A DNA stretch of 64,000 nucleotides from a virus: positions 1 through 64,000 of the IMG/VR virus record IMGVR_UViG_3300044980_000010; one strand, 5' to 3'. This document shows, one piece after another, positions 39,319 to 47,245 of the stretch (positions are counted from its first letter, which is position 1; every line of letters begins with the position of its first letter). Under the pieces are notes generated by a model. That model was not told the origin of the DNA and did not search any database. It saw only the letters and a list, made by a program, of their open reading frames with translations. Made by a program: the position numbers and the translations under genes.

Positions 39319-40426
39319 ACAACTGGACGAACAGCACACGATCACCAAGATCGGGCGCGAAGTAAAGAACTCTCTGGTTAGGTTGGGGGACAGACCTGTT
39401 CTGCGAGTACCGTGTTTCCACACCGATCTCCCAACGCTGGACTACGATGTGCTTCAGTACGGCGGCATTCCCAAAGGACGCATCATTGAAGTGTTCGGGC
39501 CGGAAGCGTCTGGCAAGACCACCACGTCCTTGTACGTCATAGCCTGCGCTCAGGCGCAAGGTGAGCTAGCGGCCTACATCGACGCTGAACACAAGCTGGA
39601 ACCGTCGTACGCCAAGATTCTAGGCGTGGACATCGACGAGTTGCTATTCAACCAGCCCAACAGCGGTGAAGAGGCACTGGATACGGTAGACAAACTGGTG
39701 GAGTCCGGCACATTGGGCCTCATCGTTGTTGACTCTGCCGCAGCACTCGTACCTGAGGCCGAACTGGCCGGGGACATCGGAGATCAGCACATGGGCCTTC
39801 AGGCTCGTATGTTCTCTCAGGCGATGCGTATTCTTACAGGCAAGGCGGCTCGCAGCGGAACCACTCTGATCTTCATCAACCAGATTCGTGAGAAGATCGG
39901 CGTGATGTATGGCAACCCAGAAACGACTCCCGGTGGACGCGCACTGAAGTTTTACTCCAGCGTGCGACTCAGCATCAGCCGCAAGGAAGCGATCTGGGAA
40001 GGCACCAAGGAAAACATCATCGGGCACAGCATTGACCTTCGCTGCGTCAAGAACGGCGGCGGCATTCCGTTCCGGCGCACGCAGATCAACCTGATCTACC
40101 CCGGCAAGGGGCGGCAACCGGGATTCGACAAGATCGACAACATGATCGAGTTCGCGGACGGTCGCGGCCTGTTCGACAAGCGCGGCAGTTGGTACTGGCT
40201 CGATCTCGGCAATGTCGAGACAAAAGAAGTGAAGGGCGTACCAGTGCCTGCGCTGAAGGACGGAAAGCCCGTGCCTATAGGGCCAGAAAAAATCGCAAAC
40301 GGAATGGACAACCTGAAGGCTTTTCTTGGGACCAGACCGGATGTGATTTCGCTATTGCAAAAACGTGTCACGGCGCTCATCCAGAAAGAAGAAGAGCAAC
40401 CCGTGGGGGCGGTGCCAAGTGTCTGA
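39269..40426 (+). CDS. RecA-like recombinase (UvsX role)
   Basis: A 385-aa RecA-family protein from a TTG with AGGAGG upstream. Walker A GPEASGKTTTS, catalytic Glu in YIDAEHKLEPSYAK, Walker B LIVVDSAAAL and FINQIREKIGVMYGNPETT (L2 region) are intact. It would pair strands in recombination-dependent replication with the exonuclease at 21770 and the UvsW-like helicase. Confidence 0.94.
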   Translation: MEQTKSAKFRQLEALSKQLDEQHTITKIGREVKNSLVRLGDRPVLRVPCFHTDLPTLDYDVLQYGGIPKGRIIEVFGPEASGKTTTSLYVIACAQAQGELAAYIDAEHKLEPSYAKILGVDIDELLFNQPNSGEEALDTVDKLVESGTLGLIVVDSAAALVPEAELAGDIGDQHMGLQARMFSQAMRILTGKAARSGTTLIFINQIREKIGVMYGNPETTPGGRALKFYSSVRLSISRKEAIWEGTKENIIGHSIDLRCVKNGGGIPFRRTQINLIYPGKGRQPGFDKIDNMIEFADGRGLFDKRGSWYWLDLGNVETKEVKGVPVPALKDGKPVPIGPEKIANGMDNLKAFLGTRPDVISLLQKRVTALIQKEEEQPVGAVPSV

Positions 40427-40997
40427 GCACAGAGGCATCCTCTACACGTACAGCGGTAAGATTGCGTTCCCCGGTGGAGCGCCCTCACTTCTCGATACAG
40501 CCGTCTCGCTGTCGAGAGAGGGACGCTTCGCCGGGGCGGGGCAGAGATTCTTCCCTGTCGCACTGCACTCATTCGTGGTGGCTGATCTGCTCCCCGTTGG
40601 TTTGCAGTTCGATGGACTGATGCACGACTCTCCAGAGGTCATCACTGGCGACACACCGAAGCCAGCGAAGACTGACGAGATCGAACAGTTTGAAGAAGAA
40701 CTGCTCGCTGCCAAATACACAGAGATGCGTGTAACTTTTCCGAACGAAGGCATCCGGCACACCGTGAAGGAAGCGGATCGCAAGGTCATGCGCGGCGAGG
40801 TCTACACTGTGGGCAACCTGTGGCTACAGGAGTTTTACCAACCGTGCCCAGAGGCAGAGGAGTTGATTTTCAAGTACGTCAAGGAATACACCTACGAGGA
40901 CATGCTTGAGGCAAGCGGTCGAGTGCCCATGGAGTTCATGCGTAGGTTCCGGCTGTACAGGCTTCAGTTATCACCAGATCGTCTTGTGAAGACGTAA
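40419..40997 (+). CDS. HD-domain phosphohydrolase (YfbR-like)
   Basis: A 192-aa ORF from a GTG overlapping recA. LHSFVVADLL supplies the first His and LMHDSPEVITGDTPKPAK the HD pair and following Glu/Asp of YfbR/YpgQ-type 5'-deoxynucleotidases. It would dephosphorylate dNMPs or hydrolyse modified dNTPs. Confidence 0.82.
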   Translation: MSEHRGILYTYSGKIAFPGGAPSLLDTAVSLSREGRFAGAGQRFFPVALHSFVVADLLPVGLQFDGLMHDSPEVITGDTPKPAKTDEIEQFEEELLAAKYTEMRVTFPNEGIRHTVKEADRKVMRGEVYTVGNLWLQEFYQPCPEAEELIFKYVKEYTYEDMLEASGRVPMEFMRRFRLYRLQLSPDRLVKT

Positions 40998-41016
40998 ACT
41001 CACACAAGGAGACCCA

Positions 41017-41574
41017 ATGTGCGCTCAACCCAATACCCCGAACACTCCCAGCACTTCCACCAAGCAGGCGTCCACCAAGCCGGAGCCGAAGTGGTTAACG
41101 TTGAAGAAGAAGAACTTGTCTTCAGCCGGAAGGAACGCAAAGCGTACCGCCAAGCAATCCTCCAGCAGCGCACAGAAGCCAAACCAGCAGTCACGAAACG
41201 AAAAGCGAGCACGGTGGGCAAAGAAAAATAAGCCCACGGCTAAACGCCCAGCCGCGCCGCGTGGTCCCGTGAAGGAGTACCTGTGCGATTGCCATGGAGA
41301 ACCCGCCCGAAAGCCCAGAGCCGGGACGAAGGTAGCAGTGCAAGACCCCGAGTCGAAAAAGATGAAGGACAAGTTTCTCGGCCTCGGGAAGTGGCGCTGT
41401 GCCACTACTGGGAAACGCTGCAAGGTAACTCCTCAGGCTCCGAAGCCCAAAGAAGTGCCGCAGCCAACAATCGGAGGGACGGTGCCGGACATCATCTATC
41501 CGGCCAAGCTACAGACTCCGATGCTCGTTGTGCCACCACCCACGGAGGTGCTGGATGCGACAACTGCGGTCTAA
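41017..41574 (+). CDS. Basic disordered protein with Cys motif
   Basis: A 185-aa protein with AAGGAG upstream. The first 85 residues are Lys/Arg/Ser/Pro rich and likely disordered; CDCHGE ... WRCATTGKRC follows, then a Pro-rich tail. High basicity suggests DNA or RNA binding. No family recognised. Confidence 0.6.
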   Translation: MCAQPNTPNTPSTSTKQASTKPEPKWLTLKKKNLSSAGRNAKRTAKQSSSSAQKPNQQSRNEKRARWAKKNKPTAKRPAAPRGPVKEYLCDCHGEPARKPRAGTKVAVQDPESKKMKDKFLGLGKWRCATTGKRCKVTPQAPKPKEVPQPTIGGTVPDIIYPAKLQTPMLVVPPPTEVLDATTAV

Positions 41575-41749
41575 CGATTGGGAGTATATCGTGGCGGGGG
41601 TCAATCTGATCCTCGCCTTCATCCTCATCGCGGCGTGGAAGCGTACAGGCAGCGATGCCTACGCTATGGCCTCGGCGTGGTGCTCTGCAACATCAGTGGT
41701 CATGCTCGTTCAGATTCTACGGAGGGTTATCCATGACGGTAGGCATTAA
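41555..41749 (+). CDS. Small membrane protein
   Basis: A 64-aa ORF from ATG with GGAGG seven bases upstream. Two hydrophobic stretches (VAGVNLILAFILIAAW and SATSVVMLVQIL) suggest two transmembrane helices. It is one of several membrane genes leading to the lysis genes. Confidence 0.6.
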   Translation: MRQLRSNDWEYIVAGVNLILAFILIAAWKRTGSDAYAMASAWCSATSVVMLVQILRRVIHDGRH

Positions 41750-42143
41750 AGGCCAACACATCTTCATCGTTCTGTTCTTCTTGCTCGCGTTGTTCCTGCT
41801 GTTTGAGGAAGAATCTAACGGAGCCGTGGGGAAGAGGCACGACAACTCGCTTGGCACCATGATGTACATGGACAACCCAATGTCGTACGTAGCTGGCTTA
41901 GTCACTGCGATTGCCTACGTCGATGAGGGCAAAGGAATCGTGGTGCGCGTGCAGCCCATTGGGACGTACAGCCTGTACACCGACGAGAAGCTATTCTGCA
42001 ATCCCGGCGCGGTCGAGAAGTTCAAGAACGTGGGGAACCCCATGGTGCTCACCTACCGCACCAAAGCAAGTCGCCTGATCGAAGGTATCGGATGCCACGA
42101 GCTAGTGAGCGTAGACGGCTTGAAGCCGAAGGAGATACAATGA
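41733..42143 (+). CDS. Membrane-anchored hypothetical protein
   Basis: A 136-aa ORF with GGAGGG upstream. Residues 8-23 (HIFIVLFFLLALFLLF) form an N-terminal anchor; the rest is a soluble beta-rich domain presumably outside the membrane. Function unknown. Confidence 0.6.
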   Translation: MTVGIKGQHIFIVLFFLLALFLLFEEESNGAVGKRHDNSLGTMMYMDNPMSYVAGLVTAIAYVDEGKGIVVRVQPIGTYSLYTDEKLFCNPGAVEKFKNVGNPMVLTYRTKASRLIEGIGCHELVSVDGLKPKEIQ

Positions 42144-42394
42144 ACGTCACACACACAATGTGCGACCGAGAGTTCTGCAAGCACGACCATGCTCTCAAGA
42201 ACAGCTTGTTCAAAGAGAGGAAGGCTGATGGTGCCGGGAGCAGCGAGGACTGGTTCTATGTTTTCGATCTCTGTGCCACCTGTCAACAAACGCTGATCGA
42301 CGAAATCTTTGAGATCGTTCGCGTACGCCCATTCACCGAAGTGGATGCGCTGGCTCTGCTCAAGAAACTCCTTATCAAGTTCAGGGTGGGATAG
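42140..42394 (+). CDS. Hypothetical Cys/His protein
   Basis: An 84-aa ORF coupled by ATGA. MCDREFCKHDH and LCATCQQ could form a zinc site. A C-terminal helix (DALALLKKLLIKF) is amphipathic. No family recognised. Confidence 0.55.
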   Translation: MNVTHTMCDREFCKHDHALKNSLFKERKADGAGSSEDWFYVFDLCATCQQTLIDEIFEIVRVRPFTEVDALALLKKLLIKFRVG

Positions 42395-42547
42395 ATGCAA
42401 ACACTGAGCGCAATAGGGAGCGTAGCCTCCATCTTGGGCCTGCTCGTTTCCCTATACGTTCTGTGGAGAGAGTTGGCTCTGCAAGCCGACGTGACAAAAC
42501 TCAAGAAGGAAGAAGAGGATTGGCATGACCACAACCCTCGTCCGTAA
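42395..42547 (+). CDS. Small membrane-anchored protein
   Basis: A 50-aa ORF starting right after the previous stop. Residues 5-23 (SAIGSVASILGLLVSLYVL) form a transmembrane helix, followed by a charged helix (ELALQADVTKLKKEEED). Its position near the lysozyme and holin genes suggests a lysis accessory (inference). Confidence 0.55.
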   Translation: MQTLSAIGSVASILGLLVSLYVLWRELALQADVTKLKKEEEDWHDHNPRP

Positions 42548-42761
42548 ACAAAGTTTGATCGAGCGGCTGCTTCGATGCAAGCATACCGCTGGAGAGTTCC
42601 GGTGCTGCAAGTACATCTGGCACCGCTGGTTTGGAACCGACATGAACCGATGGAGCCACTGCTACTACGAAGGGTGGCACACGGACTGCAAAGGCAGCAG
42701 GAGATGGGACAATGAATATGCAGTACTCAAAGCAGGGCCTACAACTCACCGAATCGTTTGA
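42525..42761 (+). CDS. Hypothetical protein
   Basis: A 78-aa ORF with GAAGAGG upstream, Trp/His/Cys rich (EFRCCKYIWHRWFG, HCYYEGWHTDC). It overlaps both neighbours. The Cys/His pattern could bind metal. Function unknown. Confidence 0.5.
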   Translation: MTTTLVRKQSLIERLLRCKHTAGEFRCCKYIWHRWFGTDMNRWSHCYYEGWHTDCKGSRRWDNEYAVLKAGPTTHRIV

Positions 42762-43152
42762 GTCGTGCAGGCTGACAGCATACCCGGACATCAAAGGCAT
42801 CTGGACAATCGGCTGGGGTCACACTGGGCCGGAAGTAGTCGAAGGCTTGGTGTGGACTCAGGACCAGGCCGACAGTCAACTCGTGATCGACCTGCAACGG
42901 GCCGAGAACATGGTGAACAACAACGTCACCGTCGATTTGACGCAGGGGCAGTTCGACGCTCTGGTTGACTTCGCGTTCAACCTCGGCACCAATGCAGAAA
43001 AGGGTTCTACGCTGCTAAAGCTGGTCAACGAAAATGACACGCCTGATGCTGCGAAAGAGTTCGAGAAGTGGGATCATGCCTCAGGCGTCGTTGTGGCAGG
43101 ATTGCTGCGCCGTCGCCTAGCGGAGAAGCAGGAGTTCATCAATGGCGTATAA
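42712..43152 (+). CDS. Endolysin, T4-type lysozyme (GH24)
   Basis: A 146-aa muramidase. ESFESCRLTAYPD ... GIWTIGWGHT gives catalytic Glu17, Asp26 and Thr32 with the exact spacing of T4 lysozyme. The C-terminal LRRRLAEKQEF is the usual end of the family. No signal peptide, so release needs the holin at 43931. Confidence 0.93.
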   Translation: MNMQYSKQGLQLTESFESCRLTAYPDIKGIWTIGWGHTGPEVVEGLVWTQDQADSQLVIDLQRAENMVNNNVTVDLTQGQFDALVDFAFNLGTNAEKGSTLLKLVNENDTPDAAKEFEKWDHASGVVVAGLLRRRLAEKQEFINGV

Positions 43153-43672
43153 TGAGAAGGCGTGGAAGATCGTCAAGAACTACCTGCCCACTCACTACAT
43201 CGGAGCCACTGGACCTTGCTGCGACAGGTGCAGCATGATGCTCCGTGCTGTGGTTGAAGCACAGATGGTAGCCGAGGCCGATAACCGTACCAGTTGTGCT
43301 GTCTCCTACAGGCTGGGCTATGACGCTGGCAAGCACGATGCCCATGTGGACGATCCAGACATGGACGGCACAGACTTCGCGCATCCGGCATGGTGGCGCG
43401 GTCACGAGTACTCCTTTGCAATGATGTGCAGAGAAGTGAATGACATTCTGGACGGCAAGAAAGCGAACGTGGGAACTGCCACGCAGCCATGGCAAGCATT
43501 GCGGCAACGGCTGTACGACATCCGCACGCTGCTAGGTTTAGCCGAGCGAGTCATCACGCAGATGCACTTCGACCGAATGAGCCAGTTCTACACGACCATT
43601 ATGCAGTGGTACAAGGTTCGCCAAGACTACGCAAAGCGCGTGGCTCAAATCCAAAAGGAGAACACCAAGTGA
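43142..43672 (+). CDS. Hypothetical protein
   Basis: A 176-aa ORF overlapping the lysozyme end. CCDRCSMML is a possible metal knuckle; otherwise helical with Trp/His-rich middle (FAHPAWWRGHEYS) and a basic C-terminal helix. No family recognised. Confidence 0.6.
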   Translation: MAYNEKAWKIVKNYLPTHYIGATGPCCDRCSMMLRAVVEAQMVAEADNRTSCAVSYRLGYDAGKHDAHVDDPDMDGTDFAHPAWWRGHEYSFAMMCREVNDILDGKKANVGTATQPWQALRQRLYDIRTLLGLAERVITQMHFDRMSQFYTTIMQWYKVRQDYAKRVAQIQKENTK

Positions 43673-43950
43673 TCGTTAAGCACATTGGAGCAGACGGCAG
43701 GGTGCGCCGGACGTTTGAAAACGTCAGTAGCATCTACCAGCACCAAAGCAATCACATCGTCACCGTTAACCGCGCACAACTCTATACCCAGACCGAGGGT
43801 GGCGTACCAACAGGGTTGACAGCCATGGAGGTGCCTCTGAAATACCGCACCGACAGTTTTGGGTGGAGCGTTGAGTACCCCATTTCTCTGATCCACTTGG
43901 CTGAAGGAGAATCAGTGGAGAGAGCAGACGATGAGCCTGCACGGGGTTAA
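43669..43950 (+). CDS. Hypothetical beta-rich protein
   Basis: A 93-aa ORF from GTG with AAAGGAG upstream, overlapping the previous stop. Beta-rich (VIVKHIGADGRVRRTFENV). Overlaps the holin start by 20 bases. Confidence 0.55.
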   Translation: MIVKHIGADGRVRRTFENVSSIYQHQSNHIVTVNRAQLYTQTEGGVPTGLTAMEVPLKYRTDSFGWSVEYPISLIHLAEGESVERADDEPARG

Positions 43951-44095
43951 CTGGGGCGTTGTCGGAGGCTGGGCCGGAGCGGTGCTCAGTCTCATCTCGG
44001 CAGTGGGCTATGCGTACGCCAGAGACTGGCGGCATGCTTTGTACTTCTTCTTCGCGTTTGGAATAACCGTTGTAGTCATCTGGCCGGGGAGGTAA
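43931..44095 (+). CDS. Probable holin
   Basis: A 54-aa ORF with two hydrophobic segments (VVGGWAGAVLSLISAVGYAYA and ALYFFFAFGITVVVIW) joined by a charged turn (RDWRH). Size, topology and position just downstream of the lysozyme fit a small class II holin that opens the inner membrane. No sequence family is certain. Confidence 0.65.
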   Translation: MSLHGVNWGVVGGWAGAVLSLISAVGYAYARDWRHALYFFFAFGITVVVIWPGR

Positions 44096-44096
44096 A

Positions 44097-44561
44097 ATGC
44101 CGAAGGGCGTGTACGAAAGATCGCCGGGACACCTAAAGAAACTGACGGCGCAAGTACTCAGGATCAAGCCTGAGCAAATGCGTGGTGTGTCGCACGGCGG
44201 CAAGGCACCACGTGGCTCTGAAGCCTTCAAACAACTATTGCGCGATGATCGAAACAGATACTCACGCACACCGAAGGGTCGCTACCAGCATTTGAAGTCC
44301 TCAGCGAAGTTACGAGGGCTTGAACTGAACCTCTCCTTGGAGGAGATGGAGGAAGTCAGAGCTATAGCCATCTGCTTTTATTGCAGAGGGCCGCTTCCGC
44401 AATGTGGGCACGGGTTAGACCGACTCAACAGTGACAAGGGCTACACCAAAGAGAACGTAGTGGCCTGCTGTAGCGGCTGCAACCGTAAGAAGGGCAGGCT
44501 TGAGGGGATAGGATTCAAGTTCCCACGGACTGTCGCTCTGATGAAGGAGCTAATGCAATGA
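44097..44561 (+). CDS. HNH endonuclease
   Basis: A 154-aa protein with GGGGAGG upstream. A basic N-terminal half leads to CFYCRGPLPQCGHGLDRLNSDKGYTKENVVACCSGCN in two parts: the Cys pair, the catalytic His/Asp and the second Cys pair. The C-terminal KKGRLEGIGFKFPRTVALM closely resembles that of the HNH gene at 53053, so the two are paralogues. Confidence 0.85.
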   Translation: MPKGVYERSPGHLKKLTAQVLRIKPEQMRGVSHGGKAPRGSEAFKQLLRDDRNRYSRTPKGRYQHLKSSAKLRGLELNLSLEEMEEVRAIAICFYCRGPLPQCGHGLDRLNSDKGYTKENVVACCSGCNRKKGRLEGIGFKFPRTVALMKELMQ

Positions 44562-45004
44562 ATCGCATATTTATCGACATGGATGGAGTGCTGGTGGACT
44601 TCCAGAAGCGCATGGAAGAACGCGGACTCACCGGAGACGAACTGAAGCGCGAGCAGGGTGCCTACCTTAGCATGCCTCCGTTCCCCGGTGGGCTGGAAGC
44701 GGTTCGCTCTCTCATTGGCGCAGGCTTCGAGGTATGGGTTGCCACCAAGCCGCCTACGGGAATCTGGTGGGCGTACGCGGACAAGGCTGAGTGGGTCATA
44801 CAGCACCTGCCGGAGTTGAAGCGCCGCATCATCATCACGCATGACAAAGGTCTGCTGGGCGACGAAGGAGACATACTCGTCGATGACAGGCCACACAAAG
44901 CGAACTGCGAGAAGTTCCGTGGTACGCTGATCCGCTTCGGCCAGTTCCAATGGAAATCTTGGACCGAGGTGCTGGGATACCTGTTGAGCAGGAAGCCACA
45001 ATGA
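44558..45004 (+). CDS. HAD-family 5'(3')-deoxyribonucleotidase
   Basis: A 148-aa protein with the HAD nucleophile motif FIDMDGVLVDF at the N-terminus, VATKPPT (motif II) and ILVDDRPHK (motif IV). It would dephosphorylate deoxynucleotides. Coupled by ATGA to the HNH gene. Confidence 0.85.
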   Translation: MNRIFIDMDGVLVDFQKRMEERGLTGDELKREQGAYLSMPPFPGGLEAVRSLIGAGFEVWVATKPPTGIWWAYADKAEWVIQHLPELKRRIIITHDKGLLGDEGDILVDDRPHKANCEKFRGTLIRFGQFQWKSWTEVLGYLLSRKPQ

Positions 45005-45336
45005 TCGGAGAAGACATGGAGTATCCGAAGTGCCCCAAGTGTCCGTACAATCAGGATGGACACATCGCACCGTCCACTGTTAAAATAGGAAGCTGGTACT
45101 GCCACAAGTGCGGCTCCTACTTCGACAAAATCTCAGGCATCGCTCCACCTGCTCCCGAGTTGAAGTCTCTGGTCGTTCTGGAGACCGATGAGAACCTTCG
45201 CTGGGCCGCAGAGGAAGTGGAAGGCGCTATCGACAGGGCGCTGGCTCAGTTCTACGCCGGGATCAACAGCACAGACCGTGAACTGCTGGCGAGCAAGCAC
45301 ATCGCCGTCAATGGCGACTTCAGGAGACCCGAGTGA
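45001..45336 (+). CDS. Zinc-ribbon protein
   Basis: A 111-aa ORF coupled by ATGA. CPKCPYN and CHKCGSY (residues 11-40) form a zinc ribbon; the rest is an acidic helix (AAEEVEGAIDRALAQFY). Possibly nucleic-acid binding. Confidence 0.6.
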   Translation: MIGEDMEYPKCPKCPYNQDGHIAPSTVKIGSWYCHKCGSYFDKISGIAPPAPELKSLVVLETDENLRWAAEEVEGAIDRALAQFYAGINSTDRELLASKHIAVNGDFRRPE

Positions 45337-45542
45337 ACGCCAGACAGCGCACACCAGAGCAGAACGCACGGGTAGAGAGACTGGCGAAGGACTTGCATCG
45401 CCACTACCGCGCCGGAGAGAAGGCGCTAGGACCTCCATGGATGGAACGCCCACGACCACGGCTGGGATGCGTGCAGCAAGCAGAAGTACTTCCGGCAGAG
45501 AGCCGTCAGAGAACTACGCGGCGTGCTATAATGAAGTTGTGA
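45333..45542 (+). CDS. Hypothetical basic protein
   Basis: A 69-aa ORF from a GTG coupled to the previous stop. Arg-rich helix (QNARVERLAKDLHRHYRAG) then Pro-rich. The last part overlaps a promoter-like site for the next gene. Confidence 0.5.
   Translation: MNARQRTPEQNARVERLAKDLHRHYRAGEKALGPPWMERPRPRLGCVQQAEVLPAESRQRTTRRAIMKL
45524..45532 (+). promoter_or_regulatory. Possible extended -10 promoter
   Basis: TGCTATAAT (TG 45524-45525, TATAAT 45527-45532) is an extended -10 element 17 bases before a Cys-rich endonuclease-like gene. No good -35 is present. Confidence 0.4.
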
Positions 45543-45549
45543 GGAGTAG

Positions 45550-45909
45550 ATGAAGAACCGTAAGAGTTGGAGACGTAAGAGGTGTGAAGGGTGCAAGAAG
45601 AAGTTCTGGGTGAGACTGTGCTACTTGCGCCGAAGGTGGAACGCCGGAAGATTTTGCAGCATACCATGCAGATCAAAGAAGCCACGCCTTTCGGAGTTGA
45701 GCAAGAAGATAGGAAAGAAAGTCGCAAGGCAGTACCGCCAGAAGGAACTGTTTCAGAAAACTAGGATAAACGCTCTTAGGAGGCTAGTGCTACAACTCGG
45801 TAGCAAGGCTAGGAAGTTCTTCAACGTGAAGTGCAAGGTGTGTAATCAACTAGAATACGTGGAACGATGCTTCGGAGTTCGTAAGCACAGCGTAATCTGG
45901 AGAGGATAA
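45550..45909 (+). CDS. Basic Cys-rich protein, HNH-endonuclease-like
   Basis: A 119-aa very basic protein (CEGCKKKFWVR ... RFCSIPCRSKK, later VKCKVCNQLEYVE). The RFCS..C finger is typical of the N-terminus of phage HNH homing endonucleases, but a catalytic HNH core is not evident, so it may be a shortened or diverged copy. It has its own possible promoter and A/T-richer codons than its neighbours. Confidence 0.55.
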   Translation: MKNRKSWRRKRCEGCKKKFWVRLCYLRRRWNAGRFCSIPCRSKKPRLSELSKKIGKKVARQYRQKELFQKTRINALRRLVLQLGSKARKFFNVKCKVCNQLEYVERCFGVRKHSVIWRG

Positions 45910-45913
45910 ATAT

Positions 45914-46498
45914 ATGCGTATTGGGATAGATTGCGACGACGTGTGTTGTGATTTCCAGAGTTCCTACGTGGCTCTGTTGAATAGGATTTTCGGGAAACCT
46001 CCATTGGGGACAGCACCCATTGACTGGGAAGGTTCCAATCTTCAACTGAACGCAGAGGAAACAGCACGGTCATGGGCTGAGGTTGCCAAAGTGAAGAACT
46101 TCTGGTCAACTCTTGCCCCTCTCCCTTCTTTCGATACAGAGACCATCAGGTTGCTACAGACTGCGTTAACTCTGCATGACGTGTTCTTCGTAACCAACCG
46201 CTTCGAGACACCGGGAGCCAGCCCGTTGAAGCAGACGAAGTACTGGCTGTACATCAACGCTTACATCCAAGCGCCAAACGTGCTGATCGCCAAGGACAAA
46301 GGCCCCATGGCTTCAGTCCTGCAACTCGATGCCTTCATCGACGACCGTCCGAAGAACTGCATCGACGTGCTGGCTGCGCGGCCTGCCTGCAAGATTTATC
46401 TGGCCGACTCCTCGCACAACCAAGCCTTCAACGATCCGCGCTTCCCGCGTGTGAAAGACCTGAAGGAGTTCTTGAAGCTGATCTTGGAGGCTAACTAA
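45914..46498 (+). CDS. HAD-like nucleotidase
   Basis: A 194-aa protein with RIGIDCDDVCCDF (DxD nucleophile motif), FFVTNRFETPG (motif II) and LDAFIDDRPKN (motif IV), so a second HAD phosphatase of the deoxyribonucleotidase group. Only distantly similar to the gene at 44558. The stop overlaps the next ATG (TAATG). Confidence 0.75.
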   Translation: MRIGIDCDDVCCDFQSSYVALLNRIFGKPPLGTAPIDWEGSNLQLNAEETARSWAEVAKVKNFWSTLAPLPSFDTETIRLLQTALTLHDVFFVTNRFETPGASPLKQTKYWLYINAYIQAPNVLIAKDKGPMASVLQLDAFIDDRPKNCIDVLAARPACKIYLADSSHNQAFNDPRFPRVKDLKEFLKLILEAN

Positions 46499-46668
46499 TG
46501 GCGAAGACGCCTGCCGAGAAGATCGCTGATTTGATTCGCAAGACGAGCACGGATAACCGTGGCGACTTGTTCCGCGAGATCGCGGTCGCACTGAAGACTA
46601 ACGGCCAAGCGTACACGGCGAAGGGTTTTGATGTCCTCGCCGTGGTCTACGAGAAAGGATTCTGCTAA
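46498..46668 (+). CDS. Hypothetical small protein
   Basis: A 56-aa ORF in TAATG overlaps on both sides. Helical (PAEKIADLIRKTS, RGDLFREIAVALKTNG). Function unknown. Confidence 0.6.
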   Translation: MAKTPAEKIADLIRKTSTDNRGDLFREIAVALKTNGQAYTAKGFDVLAVVYEKGFC

Positions 46669-47237
46669 TGTTCGGAAACGACATTGAAGGTCGCTACAAG
46701 CATGACAGCACGTTCCGGCGCGTCGTGGATCAGATGCGTGCTCTGCTTAGTGCCTACCACATCACTCCCGGCGAACTGCGCGAGGCTTCCATCCTAGCCG
46801 CGACGATGCATGAGTCCGAGAACATACGGCCTCTCTACATCCTCAAGTATGACCGGGATGCAATGATTTATCCCATGCGCTTTGACATGAACCCTCCCGC
46901 TTTGTTTGGTGGCGACTCTCGTACAGGTCGGTGGGTGACGAGCACTCCCAACGTAACCGAGCAGGACAAGAAGTCTGAGCCTGAGAAACCCAAGTACAAA
47001 TGCATCTGTAACTACACTGGCACGGTAGCTGCGCTGCATTCTCAGACGTGCAAGGATTACAACTGGTCCGTGACTCACCCCTCGCTGTTCACCGAGCACG
47101 TGTATGGCGAATGGCACAAAGGTCTGGGCAACGACAATGAGTGGCGCATGTGTATACGGTGTCAGATGAGCAGCACCTACATCGAGCACAACAAGATCAC
47201 CACCTGCACTGGCAAGTACGTTCAACCAAAATCATAG
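46668..47237 (+). CDS. Hypothetical protein with zinc motifs
   Basis: A 189-aa ORF. N-terminal helical region; C-terminal half has CICNYTG, HSQTC and CIRCQMSS, plus a final Cys, so one or two zinc sites. No family recognised. It precedes the Clp-type ATPase by eight bases. Confidence 0.6.
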   Translation: MFGNDIEGRYKHDSTFRRVVDQMRALLSAYHITPGELREASILAATMHESENIRPLYILKYDRDAMIYPMRFDMNPPALFGGDSRTGRWVTSTPNVTEQDKKSEPEKPKYKCICNYTGTVAALHSQTCKDYNWSVTHPSLFTEHVYGEWHKGLGNDNEWRMCIRCQMSSTYIEHNKITTCTGKYVQPKS

Positions 47238-47245
47238 GAGGCACC